A stretch of 35,839 bases of DNA, from contig JAABTU010000222.1 of NCBI GenBank assembly GCA_011389715.1, positions 1 through 35,839 on the forward strand. Direction: 5' to 3'. A program made the position numbers and the translations under genes. Below are positions 9,609 through 16,917 of this stretch, in pieces. Source of the DNA: Desulfotignum sp. Lineage in GTDB: Bacteria; Desulfobacterota; Desulfobacteria; Desulfobacterales; Desulfobacteraceae. The notes under the pieces were generated by a model. The model searched no databases, had not been told where the DNA came from, and was given only the letters and a program-made list of their open reading frames with translations. The number at the start of each line of letters is the position of its first letter. Within the stretch, counting starts at the first letter, position 1.

Positions 9609-10301
9609 ATGAAATGCATCATCATTGCCGGCGGATCCCTGGACGTCTGCGAAACCTCACCCGACAGCAGCCAGCCCCCGAGTCCGGGCAAAAAAGCAAA
9701 ATGGAAGCTGCGTCTTGACCACCTTCTTTCGACAGCTGATCTGATCATTGCTGCTGACAGCGGTGCAACCCATTTGATGGAACTGAACCACCTGCCCCAC
9801 ATCATCATCGGGGACCTGGATTCCATTGCCCCCCGGGCAATGCATTTCTTTAAAAAAAAGGGGGTTGATATCCGCACCCATCCCACACGCAAAAACCTGA
9901 CAGACACGCAATTGTGCCTTGCCCATGCCCTTGATCAGGGGGCTGATGACATCACCTTTCTGGCTGCCACCGGCACGCGGCTTGACCACACACTGGCCAA
10001 TATTTTTATGCTGACGCATTTGACAGATGCCGGTGTTCAGGCCCGGATTCTGGATCCCCATAATGAGATCTGCCTGGTGAAAGACCGGCTGGAACTTTCA
10101 GGAGATCCCGGTGATCTGCTTTCCCTTATCCCGGTCTCCCCCCAAGTGGAAGGGGTTACTCTCCAGGGACTTGCCTTTCCGCTTGAGAACCATACCCTTT
10201 ATCTGGGCAGTTCCCTTGGTATAAGTAATTATTTCATAGAAAAAAAAGCGGTGATATTTATCCGGTCAGGCATTCTCATTGCTGCCAGGTCCACGGATTG
10301 A
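9609..10301 (+). CDS. Thiamine diphosphokinase (thiamine pyrophosphokinase)
   Basis: IIAADSGATHLMELNHLPHIIIGDLDSI, TGTRLDHTLANIFML, GLSYPL-like C-terminal strand: TPK family. Confidence 0.88.
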   Translation: MKCIIIAGGSLDVCETSPDSSQPPSPGKKAKWKLRLDHLLSTADLIIAADSGATHLMELNHLPHIIIGDLDSIAPRAMHFFKKKGVDIRTHPTRKNLTDTQLCLAHALDQGADDITFLAATGTRLDHTLANIFMLTHLTDAGVQARILDPHNEICLVKDRLELSGDPGDLLSLIPVSPQVEGVTLQGLAFPLENHTLYLGSSLGISNYFIEKKAVIFIRSGILIAARSTD

Positions 10302-10314
10302 ACCGGATGGATCA

Positions 10315-11190
10315 TCAGGTTTGACGGTCATCTTCTGATGCGGTATCCTGCTTTTTTGTTTCTTTTTCATTGTTACCGGGACTGTTTTTTTCTTCGGCAC
10401 CAATGGTATACTCAATAAAAAACTCCTCCACTTTTTCCATGGAGGTGGACACAATGACACGCTTGATGTTGATATCTTCAATAACACCGTCCATATAGGG
10501 ATTGAGCACCTCCTTCAGACGGGATTTCTGGTCCCTGACCTTATCAAAATCCTCAACATCGCTGTGTATAAGAGAACTGAGAAACACAATTGCCGCTTCT
10601 TTGGCCTTAGGGTGAACCCGGGGTATTTTCTGACCAGGCATCAATTCCTTAAGTGCCAGATCCATACTGATGCAAAGATACCGGTCAGGTGAGCCGGAAC
10701 TGATTTTATTCAAATTCACTGCTATGGGGGCCATGGGAATTATTACTGCAGTATTTTCATCTTTATCGCCGGGTTTGCGGGCACCTGTTTTCTTCCATTC
10801 CGCCTTCCGCCCGTTTTCCTCCTGCAGCAGCATGCGGTGATCATCTAATTCCACGACGTCAAACACATAGGTATGATTTTTGGCCCACACATCGTCAATG
10901 GTGGATTCCATAACAGTAAAAATAAATTGGTCCTCCTGCAGATGCCAGGTACCATCTGCATCACCTTTACTGGCTACGATCTTGGAGGTGGCATCTGCAA
11001 TGCGCACCGAAGATTGCCAAATTCCCTTGGGATTGATAATCAGCAGGATATAGGCACGGTTTCTGTGCTGTGTCCAGTTGCCAAGCACCATTTCTTTGTC
11101 TGATCTATTTTTGTCACCACAGCCAAGCATGAAAAAAAACATCCCGGCCATGAAAAAAGCTATAAAACCTTTACAGGCAATGCGTATCAT
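10315..11190 (-). CDS. Lipoprotein with FliL-like C-terminal domain
   Basis: Signal peptide with lipobox (MIRIACKGFIAFFMAGMFFFMLGC|GDK); C-terminal IAVNLNKISSGSPDRYLCISMDLAL...IVFLSSLIHSDVEDFDKVRDQKSRLKEVLNPYMDGVIEDINIKRVIVSTSMEKVEEFFIEYTIG resembles the FliL family pattern. Confidence 0.6.
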   Translation of the reverse strand: MIRIACKGFIAFFMAGMFFFMLGCGDKNRSDKEMVLGNWTQHRNRAYILLIINPKGIWQSSVRIADATSKIVASKGDADGTWHLQEDQFIFTVMESTIDDVWAKNHTYVFDVVELDDHRMLLQEENGRKAEWKKTGARKPGDKDENTAVIIPMAPIAVNLNKISSGSPDRYLCISMDLALKELMPGQKIPRVHPKAKEAAIVFLSSLIHSDVEDFDKVRDQKSRLKEVLNPYMDGVIEDINIKRVIVSTSMEKVEEFFIEYTIGAEEKNSPGNNEKETKKQDTASEDDRQT

Positions 11191-11281
11191 CAAAAGGACC
11201 CAATCATCACAAATTTTTTGTAAGCGCACAGTGACAACGCTATCATGAAGACAAACAAGGGTCAAGCATACCCCTGGATAT

Positions 11282-11375
11282 CTGGATATTTGCCATAAGC
11301 ATGCCGGGTTTTCGATCGCTCTGTGCAGCACGCTTTCCCAAGCCCCGCCCCTGGCGGTGTCCTGTGCCCGGCCCG
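11282..11375. repeat. Intergenic repeat element E1, related to 15693-15841
   Basis: CTGGATATTTGCCATAAG (11282-11299) is an exact inverted match to 15824-15841; TCCCAAGCCCCGCCCCTGG matches the reverse complement of 15693-15711 apart from one C. Confidence 0.75.
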
Positions 11376-11455
11376 ATATCTGCGGAAGCCTGGTTCCATG
11401 TGAATACAGACAAAAATGATCGCATGAATATGCAGCATCACATGCATAGACACAG

Positions 11456-11527
11456 CCCCCTGGCGGTGCCGTGTGACAGGACCGTCAGATGGCAATCTCG
11501 GGCCGGTCATACGGCACCCCCAGGGGG
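11456..11527. repeat. Long imperfect inverted repeat (GC-rich hairpin)
   Basis: Left arm 11456-11483 CCCCCTGGCGGTGCCGTGTGACAGGACC, right arm 11500-11527 GGGCCGGTCATACGGCACCCCCAGGGGG, about 28-nt arms with few mismatches. Confidence 0.85.
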
Positions 11528-11668
11528 CGGGGTCTCAAACAGCCAAACAGGATATTGTTACATGCGATGGCCTTGAAATCATAACCAGCATTCTTGTGTG
11601 CCATAGAAATACAAAAAAGGCGCCCTGTTATATCAGAACACCTTTTTCAAGAGAACCAGGACGGGCAA

Positions 11669-11986
11669 TCAGTCACCGCAGGAGCCGCCGGAACCGCAGC
11701 TGCCGCAGCCGGACGCACCAAGATCCATATTGGAATCAAGTGCAAACCCCATGCCTGTAAAATCAATCTTTATGCGTTCAGCCTTTTGCATGAACTCTTT
11801 GTCCACAACAAACTTATGTCCTTTCACATCAAAGGCATCATCCGTATTTTTAGGCTCATCCAGAGCCATGGCAAGGGAAGGTCCCCCTCAGCCGCCGGAA
11901 TTGAGAAAAATCCGGATAGGGGTGGGTTCCTTCCCCTGGAAATAGTCATCAATCTGCGTTTTGGCAGGATCTGTCAATTCAATCAT
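11669..11986 (-). CDS. HesB/IscA-like selenoprotein (in-frame UGA at 11888-11890 read as Sec)
   Basis: Translation with readthrough: MIELTDPAKTQIDDYFQGKEPTPIRIFLNSGGUGGPSLAMALDEPKNTDDAFDVKGHKFVVDKEFMQKAERIKIDFTGMGFALDSNMDLGASGCGSCGSGGSCGD; U33 sits where IscA-type proteins have a conserved Cys (GGCxG). RBS-like AAGGAGAGTT upstream of the ATG. The ORF track only reports the part after the UGA (11669..11869). Confidence 0.87.
11853..11867 (-). promoter_or_regulatory. Candidate bacterial SECIS hairpin apex
   Basis: mRNA sense GGCUC-UGGAU-GAGCC: 5-bp perfect stem, G in position 2 of the loop, 25 nt between the UGA end and the loop-proximal stem base. Confidence 0.55.
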
Positions 11987-12154
11987 TTGTAAACTCTCCT
12001 TATGGTTTATTCGATTCAGGCAAACATGCCTGAATAACTATATTTTAACCACGGCCCCTGAACCTGTCAATGTATAGATCTGTTTTTCCCATAATTTTGC
12101 ACAAAAGGATCTAATTTATTGCCAACAAACCATTGTATATTGTAGCATGTCCAT

Positions 12155-13219
12155 ATGAAATTATCCGTACCCTTTATTCCGGACACTGATTACGCCAAAA
12201 CCCTGGCACAAAAAAAAGCCGATCTGGCATCGGTGTATTTCGGCCTTCATTCCGGGCCGGTGCTGGATGCCAGGGTGCAATCCACCCCGGTAGATCCATC
12301 TTTGTTTGTAAAAACCCTGGGCCGGGTGACTGGCATAAAAACATATTGCCTGCTCAATTCACGCTTTGTCAGACCGGATCTGTATCTGGATGGTCTTTTT
12401 TTATCCCAGACCCTGGACATCCTCCAGAAACTGCATGAAACAATCGGTCTCCAGGGCATAGTATTTTCCGATCTGTATCTCATACATGCCCTTTCCAGAA
12501 CCGGCCATGGCCTGATTTCCCATTTGGAAGCAGTACCCGGCATCAATATGATGACAGACACGGCTCCCAAAGCCTTTTTTCTATTGGACGCCATCCGTAA
12601 AACCGGATTCAGGCTCCCCGGAAAACTGGTTTTAGACCGGTCTTTGAACCGGGATTTTCACGGTCTTGAAAGAACGGTCCAGGGCATCAGGCAGGCATAT
12701 CCCCGAATGGGCATTGAACTGATGGCAAATGAAGGGTGCCTGCTCCACTGCCCTTTTAAACTCACCCATGATGCCCAGATTTCGCTGTCCAACACTGGCC
12801 TGGTCCAGGAACAGACCCACCGCATCAGCCACACCCTTGGGTGTCATGACACCTTTTTTCACGATCCCCACCTGGTTTTAAGCGCCCCTTTTATCCGGCC
12901 CGAAGACATGCATGCCTATGCCGGTCTGGCCGATACCATCAAGATCAGCGGCAGGACCCTGGGACCAAAATTTCTGGGCAAAGTGATCGCCGCCTATACC
13001 CAAAGGTCTTTTGACGGCAATCTTCTGGAACTCATGGATGCCACGGGTTTTCTGGCTGACACCTATTATATTGACAACAAAAAGCTGGGCCCGGATTTTC
13101 TCGATACCCTTGCAAATTGTGACAAATTTTGCCAAAAATGCGGGATATGCCGGGAACTGTTCAAACATGCAGCCCGAAAACAGCCCATAACCATAAAACC
13201 ATACAAGGATAAGCAATGA
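12155..13219 (+). CDS. Peptidase U32-like / TIM-barrel protein with Cys clusters
   Basis: 354 aa; ELMANEGCLLHCPFKLTHD and C-terminal CDKFCQKCGIC; beta/alpha-barrel-like spacing resembling U32 family members. No exact function can be assigned. Confidence 0.5.
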   Translation: MKLSVPFIPDTDYAKTLAQKKADLASVYFGLHSGPVLDARVQSTPVDPSLFVKTLGRVTGIKTYCLLNSRFVRPDLYLDGLFLSQTLDILQKLHETIGLQGIVFSDLYLIHALSRTGHGLISHLEAVPGINMMTDTAPKAFFLLDAIRKTGFRLPGKLVLDRSLNRDFHGLERTVQGIRQAYPRMGIELMANEGCLLHCPFKLTHDAQISLSNTGLVQEQTHRISHTLGCHDTFFHDPHLVLSAPFIRPEDMHAYAGLADTIKISGRTLGPKFLGKVIAAYTQRSFDGNLLELMDATGFLADTYYIDNKKLGPDFLDTLANCDKFCQKCGICRELFKHAARKQPITIKPYKDKQ

Positions 13220-14229
13220 AAATACTTGTCACCGGTGGTGCCGGATATATCGGCAGCCATACCTGCGTGGAACTTTTACAGGAAGGCTATGATGTAGCGG
13301 TGCTGGACAATTTGTCCAACAGCTCAAAGGAATCTTTGATCCGTGTGGAAAAAATCACCAAAAAATCTTTGGCGTTTTTCCATGCAGACCTGCTTGACAC
13401 AGCGGCTGTAACCCAAATTTTTTCCCGGTTCCGGCCTGATGCAGTGATCCATTTTGCCGGTCTCAAGGCTGTGGGTGAATCCGTGACCATGCCATTGACC
13501 TATTTTCACAACAACATCACAGGCACTCTGAACCTGCTGTCAGTGATGGCACAGTCAGGGCCGAAAAACATTGTATTTTCATCTTCCGCTACCGTATACG
13601 GAGATCCTGCAAGCCTTCCCATCACCGAGGATTTTCCCCTGTCCGCAGCAAACCCCTACGGCAGAACCAAACTGATGATTGAAGAGATTCTTACAGATCT
13701 TTTCCACGCAGATCCGGAATGGAATATCGCCCTGCTGCGGTATTTCAACCCGATGGGTGCCCATGCCAGCGGACTGATCGGGGAAGATCCCCAGGGTATT
13801 CCCAACAATCTGGTACCCTTTATATCCCGGGTGGCCATTGGATCTCTGGACAGGCTCCAGGTATTCGGCAATGATTATGACACCCCGGATGGAACAGGGG
13901 TGCGCGATTTCATCCATGTGACAGACCTGGCATGCGGCCATATCAAAACCCTTCCAAAACTTTTTTCCAACCCCGGGATCGTTACCTACAACCTGGGCAC
14001 AGGCAGGGGGTATTCCGTACTTGAAATGGTGGAAGGATTCCAACGGGCCTGCGGCTGTTCCATACCCTATGACATCGTTCCCAGAAGACCGGGGGATATT
14101 GCCGCCTGCTGGGCAGATCCCACCAAGGCGAAAAAGGAGCTGGGATGGGAAGCGGTCAAGACCCTGGATGATATGTGCAAAGATACCTGGAACTGGCAGA
14201 AAAACAACCCCCAGGGGTATGCAGCTTGA
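13216..14229 (+). CDS. galE: UDP-glucose 4-epimerase
   Basis: MKILVTGGAGYIGSHTCVELLQEGYDVAVLDNLSNS; VFSSSATVYGDP; NPYGRTK; LRYFNPMGAH: extended SDR GalE signatures. Confidence 0.95.
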   Translation: MKILVTGGAGYIGSHTCVELLQEGYDVAVLDNLSNSSKESLIRVEKITKKSLAFFHADLLDTAAVTQIFSRFRPDAVIHFAGLKAVGESVTMPLTYFHNNITGTLNLLSVMAQSGPKNIVFSSSATVYGDPASLPITEDFPLSAANPYGRTKLMIEEILTDLFHADPEWNIALLRYFNPMGAHASGLIGEDPQGIPNNLVPFISRVAIGSLDRLQVFGNDYDTPDGTGVRDFIHVTDLACGHIKTLPKLFSNPGIVTYNLGTGRGYSVLEMVEGFQRACGCSIPYDIVPRRPGDIAACWADPTKAKKELGWEAVKTLDDMCKDTWNWQKNNPQGYAA

Positions 14230-15011
14230 CCCGGATACACAGGCCGGTTGCCATCGGGGCCCGACTCAAAAGCTGTCCTGAAATCCATACCCTGGGATTT
14301 CGTCCCAATTTTTACGATTATGATGCCTCCCAGAGACAGGCCCTGTTGTCGACCCGTCGGGTGCTTTACCCCACTGCCTTTTATGCCGGTCTTTTCAACG
14401 CCATGGGAAAACCGACCTTTCCCAGTTTCCACACCTATACCTGTGCCATGGATAAAATCCGGCAGACCGCCATGTTCCAGATGCTTGGGATCCCCCACCC
14501 CAGAACCCGGGTATTCTACGGTCAGAAACAGAAAAAAACCATTCTAAACTGGTTTTCCTTTCCCTTTATCGCCAAGATTCCAAGGGGATCTGCCAGGGGA
14601 CAGGGCATATTTTTGATCCAGAGCCAGGCAGATCTGGCAGCATATCTCGCACTGAAATGCCCGGCCTATATCCAGGAGTACCTGCCTGTGAAAAAAGATA
14701 TGCGCATCATAGTGATCGGCCGGAAAGTGGTACTGGCCTATTGGCGGACAGTCGGAACATCTTGTTTTAAAACCAATATATCCCAGGGGGGCAGCATCTG
14801 TTTTGATCCTTTTCCCAAGCCTGCCCTGGACCTTGCCCTTTCAACGGCAAAAGCATGCGGATGGGATGATGTGGGTATTGACATACTGCCTTCAGGCAGC
14901 CGGTATTTTGTGCTGGAAGGCAATATGAAATATGGCACCAAAGGATTTCAAAAAGCGGGAATCAACTATAAAAAGATGTTGTGCCGCCTGATACTCACGG
15001 ATGCGGTGTAA
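14226..15011 (+). CDS. ATP-grasp protein, RimK-like ligase
   Basis: IAKIPRGSARGQGIFLIQSQADL, YIQEYLPVKKDMRIIVIGRKVVLAYWR, NISQGG, VGIDILPSGSRYFVLEGN: RimK/LysX type ATP-grasp. Probable TTG start at 14226 overlapping the galE TGA (TTGA); ORF track opens at 14175. Confidence 0.75.
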   Translation: MTRIHRPVAIGARLKSCPEIHTLGFRPNFYDYDASQRQALLSTRRVLYPTAFYAGLFNAMGKPTFPSFHTYTCAMDKIRQTAMFQMLGIPHPRTRVFYGQKQKKTILNWFSFPFIAKIPRGSARGQGIFLIQSQADLAAYLALKCPAYIQEYLPVKKDMRIIVIGRKVVLAYWRTVGTSCFKTNISQGGSICFDPFPKPALDLALSTAKACGWDDVGIDILPSGSRYFVLEGNMKYGTKGFQKAGINYKKMLCRLILTDAV

Positions 15012-15020
15012 CCCGAAACC

Positions 15021-15560
15021 TTATACCAGACCGGCATCTGCTTCATCTTGTTCCCATTCTGCCAGATATTTGCGGATGGCTGCATATCTGGACCCTGCCC
15101 TGGGCCTTAAGAGAACATATCCCATGGCATCCAGGTTTTTTTCCAGAAGCACAAAAAATGCTGATGCCACCTGCAGGATGTCATCTTCCTCACCGGAATC
15201 AATCCTGATCTGTTCTGCCACCGCCTGTGTCAGATGTCCTTGGGGCATAAAAAAGCCGGTTGCCATATGATTCCATTCCTCTGGAAAATGGCGGATCTTC
15301 CAGGGAATCAGATTTTCAGGGCGCAGAATGCCCTGATTGTCCGGATTAAAATCAGCAGGAACAAAGGCCATTTTCTTCTGGTTGAACTGCATCAACTCTT
15401 TGAGCACATCTTTGGCTGTGTGACCGAAAATCCATTCCTCCGGTGCCAGAAGAACCGGTGGGAATTCGGCACTGGTCAAAGCAAAAGCAAAGGGGCCTGC
15501 CTGTTTCCAGAAGCGTTTGAAATCTGCTGCATGGGGCAGTATCTGTCGCAACACCTGCAT
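15021..15560 (-). CDS. Conserved hypothetical protein
   Basis: 179 aa intact ORF with RBS-like AAGGAAA upstream, convergent with the ATP-grasp gene (9-bp gap). No family recognised. Confidence 0.7.
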   Translation of the reverse strand: MQVLRQILPHAADFKRFWKQAGPFAFALTSAEFPPVLLAPEEWIFGHTAKDVLKELMQFNQKKMAFVPADFNPDNQGILRPENLIPWKIRHFPEEWNHMATGFFMPQGHLTQAVAEQIRIDSGEEDDILQVASAFFVLLEKNLDAMGYVLLRPRAGSRYAAIRKYLAEWEQDEADAGLV

Positions 15561-15692
15561 GGGTATTTCCTTTTATCCAGGTTTTTTTATAAACCAGATG
15601 GCAGCCATGTGCAAGCAAAACCATCCAGAAAACGTATCAGGAGACTGAAGCATTTTCAACGCCTGTTGCAGCCGTTCCAAAAATATGACCCT

Positions 15693-15841
15693 CCAGGGGC
15701 GGGCTTGGGACCAGGACTCGCCATGGAACGATTGAAAAACTAACGCGGGAAACCCGCAACCCATTTGTCCCTTCTCATTTTCTTGTTTTTTTAAAAGAAA
15801 CTGAGGAGTAAGGCACTAATGCACTTATGGCAAATATCCAG
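15693..15841. repeat. Intergenic repeat element E2 (related to E1, interrupted by repeat copy B)
   Basis: Reverse complement carries CTGGATATTTGCCATAAG, then repeat B, then TTCAATCG...TCCCAAGCCCGCCCCTGG in the same order as E1. Confidence 0.65.
15737..15819 (-). repeat. Copy B of ~84 bp dispersed inverted repeat
   Basis: Reverse complement of 1546-1629, one homopolymer difference (7 vs 8 A). Confidence 0.95.
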
Positions 15842-15877
15842 GGAACAACGATTTTTCTTGACCTGGTTCTGATATTC

Positions 15878-15909
15878 TGTTAACCATTTTACCCTGTCAT
15901 GGTTAACCA
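15878..15909 (+). promoter_or_regulatory. BirA-type biotin operator (TGTTAACC-N15-GGTTAACCA)
   Basis: Inverted repeat TGTTAACC / GGTTAACC separated by 15 nt, like the BirA consensus TTGTAAACC-N15-GGTTTACAA; the right half starts inside the birA start codon region. Confidence 0.8.
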
Positions 15910-16870
15910 AGCACAAAATATCCGCACTACCATCTTAGGACTGCTCTACCGGGGAAAGGGAGGTATTGTTTCCGGCGTAACCCTCAGCAAATTTACCGGT
16001 ATTTCCCGGGTGGCGGTGTGGAAGCATATCACTGCCCTGAAAAAAGAGGGATTCGCCATTGGATCGGGTCCTAAGGGCTATCACCTGATGGATTTTCATG
16101 ACCTGCTTTTGCCCTTCTGCTTTGACGGCCCTTTGCCCGGCAATCCAGATGTTCCCTTAAAGGATCGGATATTTTATTTCCCACAGGTGGAAACCACCAT
16201 GGACACGGCCCGGAAACTGGCCAGGCAGGGTGCCCCGCACTTAAGCTGTGTGGTGGCGGAGCACCAGACCCGGGGCAGGGGCCGCCTCAACCGGCAATGG
16301 GAATCCGGCCGGGGAGGGCTGTGGTTTACACTGATTCTGGTCCCTGACATCCCCCCGCCCATGGCATACCTCTATAACTTTGCCGCTTCTTTGAGTTTGT
16401 CAAAGGCACTGGAAAAACTTTTCACCATTGACGTCCGGGTCAAGTGGCCCAATGACCTGCTTTGGAACGGTAAAAAACTGGTGGGTCTTTTGTCTGAAAT
16501 CGAAACCCAGGCAGATATGATCCGGTTTCTGCTGGTGGGCATCGGCATTAATGTCAACAATGATCCCGGCTCAGCGTTGTTCGATGCCGTATCCATCCGG
16601 CAAATCCTGGGGCATCCTGTTTCCCGCAAAAAAATCCTGGTTGCCTTTCTCAAGGAATTTGTTTTTCAAACCCGGGATATGGAGCCTGCAACCATCATGA
16701 AAGCATGGAAAGAACGCACCGCCACCATCGGTTCCAAGGTCAGGGTGGAAACACATAAACAAACGGTTCAGGGCCTGGCCATGGATGTGGATGACACCGG
16801 TACCCTGCTTTTGAAGGATGACCAGCAGAAGATGCATAGAATCATTTACGGAGACTGCTTTCACACCTGA
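15899..16870 (+). CDS. birA: Bifunctional biotin--[acetyl-CoA-carboxylase] ligase / biotin operon repressor
   Basis: N-terminal HTH (GVTLSKFTGISRVAVWKHITALKKEGF) plus ligase motif TRGRGRLNRQWESGRGGLWFTLIL, VKWPNDLLWNGKKLVGLLSE. Confidence 0.95.
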   Translation: MVNQAQNIRTTILGLLYRGKGGIVSGVTLSKFTGISRVAVWKHITALKKEGFAIGSGPKGYHLMDFHDLLLPFCFDGPLPGNPDVPLKDRIFYFPQVETTMDTARKLARQGAPHLSCVVAEHQTRGRGRLNRQWESGRGGLWFTLILVPDIPPPMAYLYNFAASLSLSKALEKLFTIDVRVKWPNDLLWNGKKLVGLLSEIETQADMIRFLLVGIGINVNNDPGSALFDAVSIRQILGHPVSRKKILVAFLKEFVFQTRDMEPATIMKAWKERTATIGSKVRVETHKQTVQGLAMDVDDTGTLLLKDDQQKMHRIIYGDCFHT

Positions 16871-16917
16871 AATCGATTAATTGTTCACATGAAAAAGATA
16901 CTGCAAGGAGACTGCCC

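Noticed and set aside
11243-11576. Overlapping short ORFs on both strands (11243..11425, 11262..11510, 11301..11576, 11473..11760)
   Set aside because: They translate the GC-rich inverted repeats, giving repeated PG/RG-rich peptides; no RBS or family. Treated as repeat-derived spurious ORFs.
11669-11869. Stand-alone 66-aa ORF MALDEPKNTDD...GSCGD
   Set aside because: It is only the part of the HesB-like frame after the in-frame UGA; the natural gene starts at 11986.
11669-11986. Interpretation of the HesB-like gene as a pseudogene with a nonsense mutation
   Set aside because: The stop is specifically UGA at the conserved Cys position, the rest of the frame is intact, and a hairpin follows; selenocysteine explains this better, though it needs genome-level confirmation.
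12578-14043. Antisense ORFs opposite the U32-like and galE genes
   Set aside because: Shadow ORFs from GC-rich codon usage of well supported sense genes.
15573-15764. 63-aa ORF MGCGFPALVFQSFHGESWSQARPWR...
   Set aside because: Runs through repeat copy B and element E2; probably repeat-derived, no coding support.
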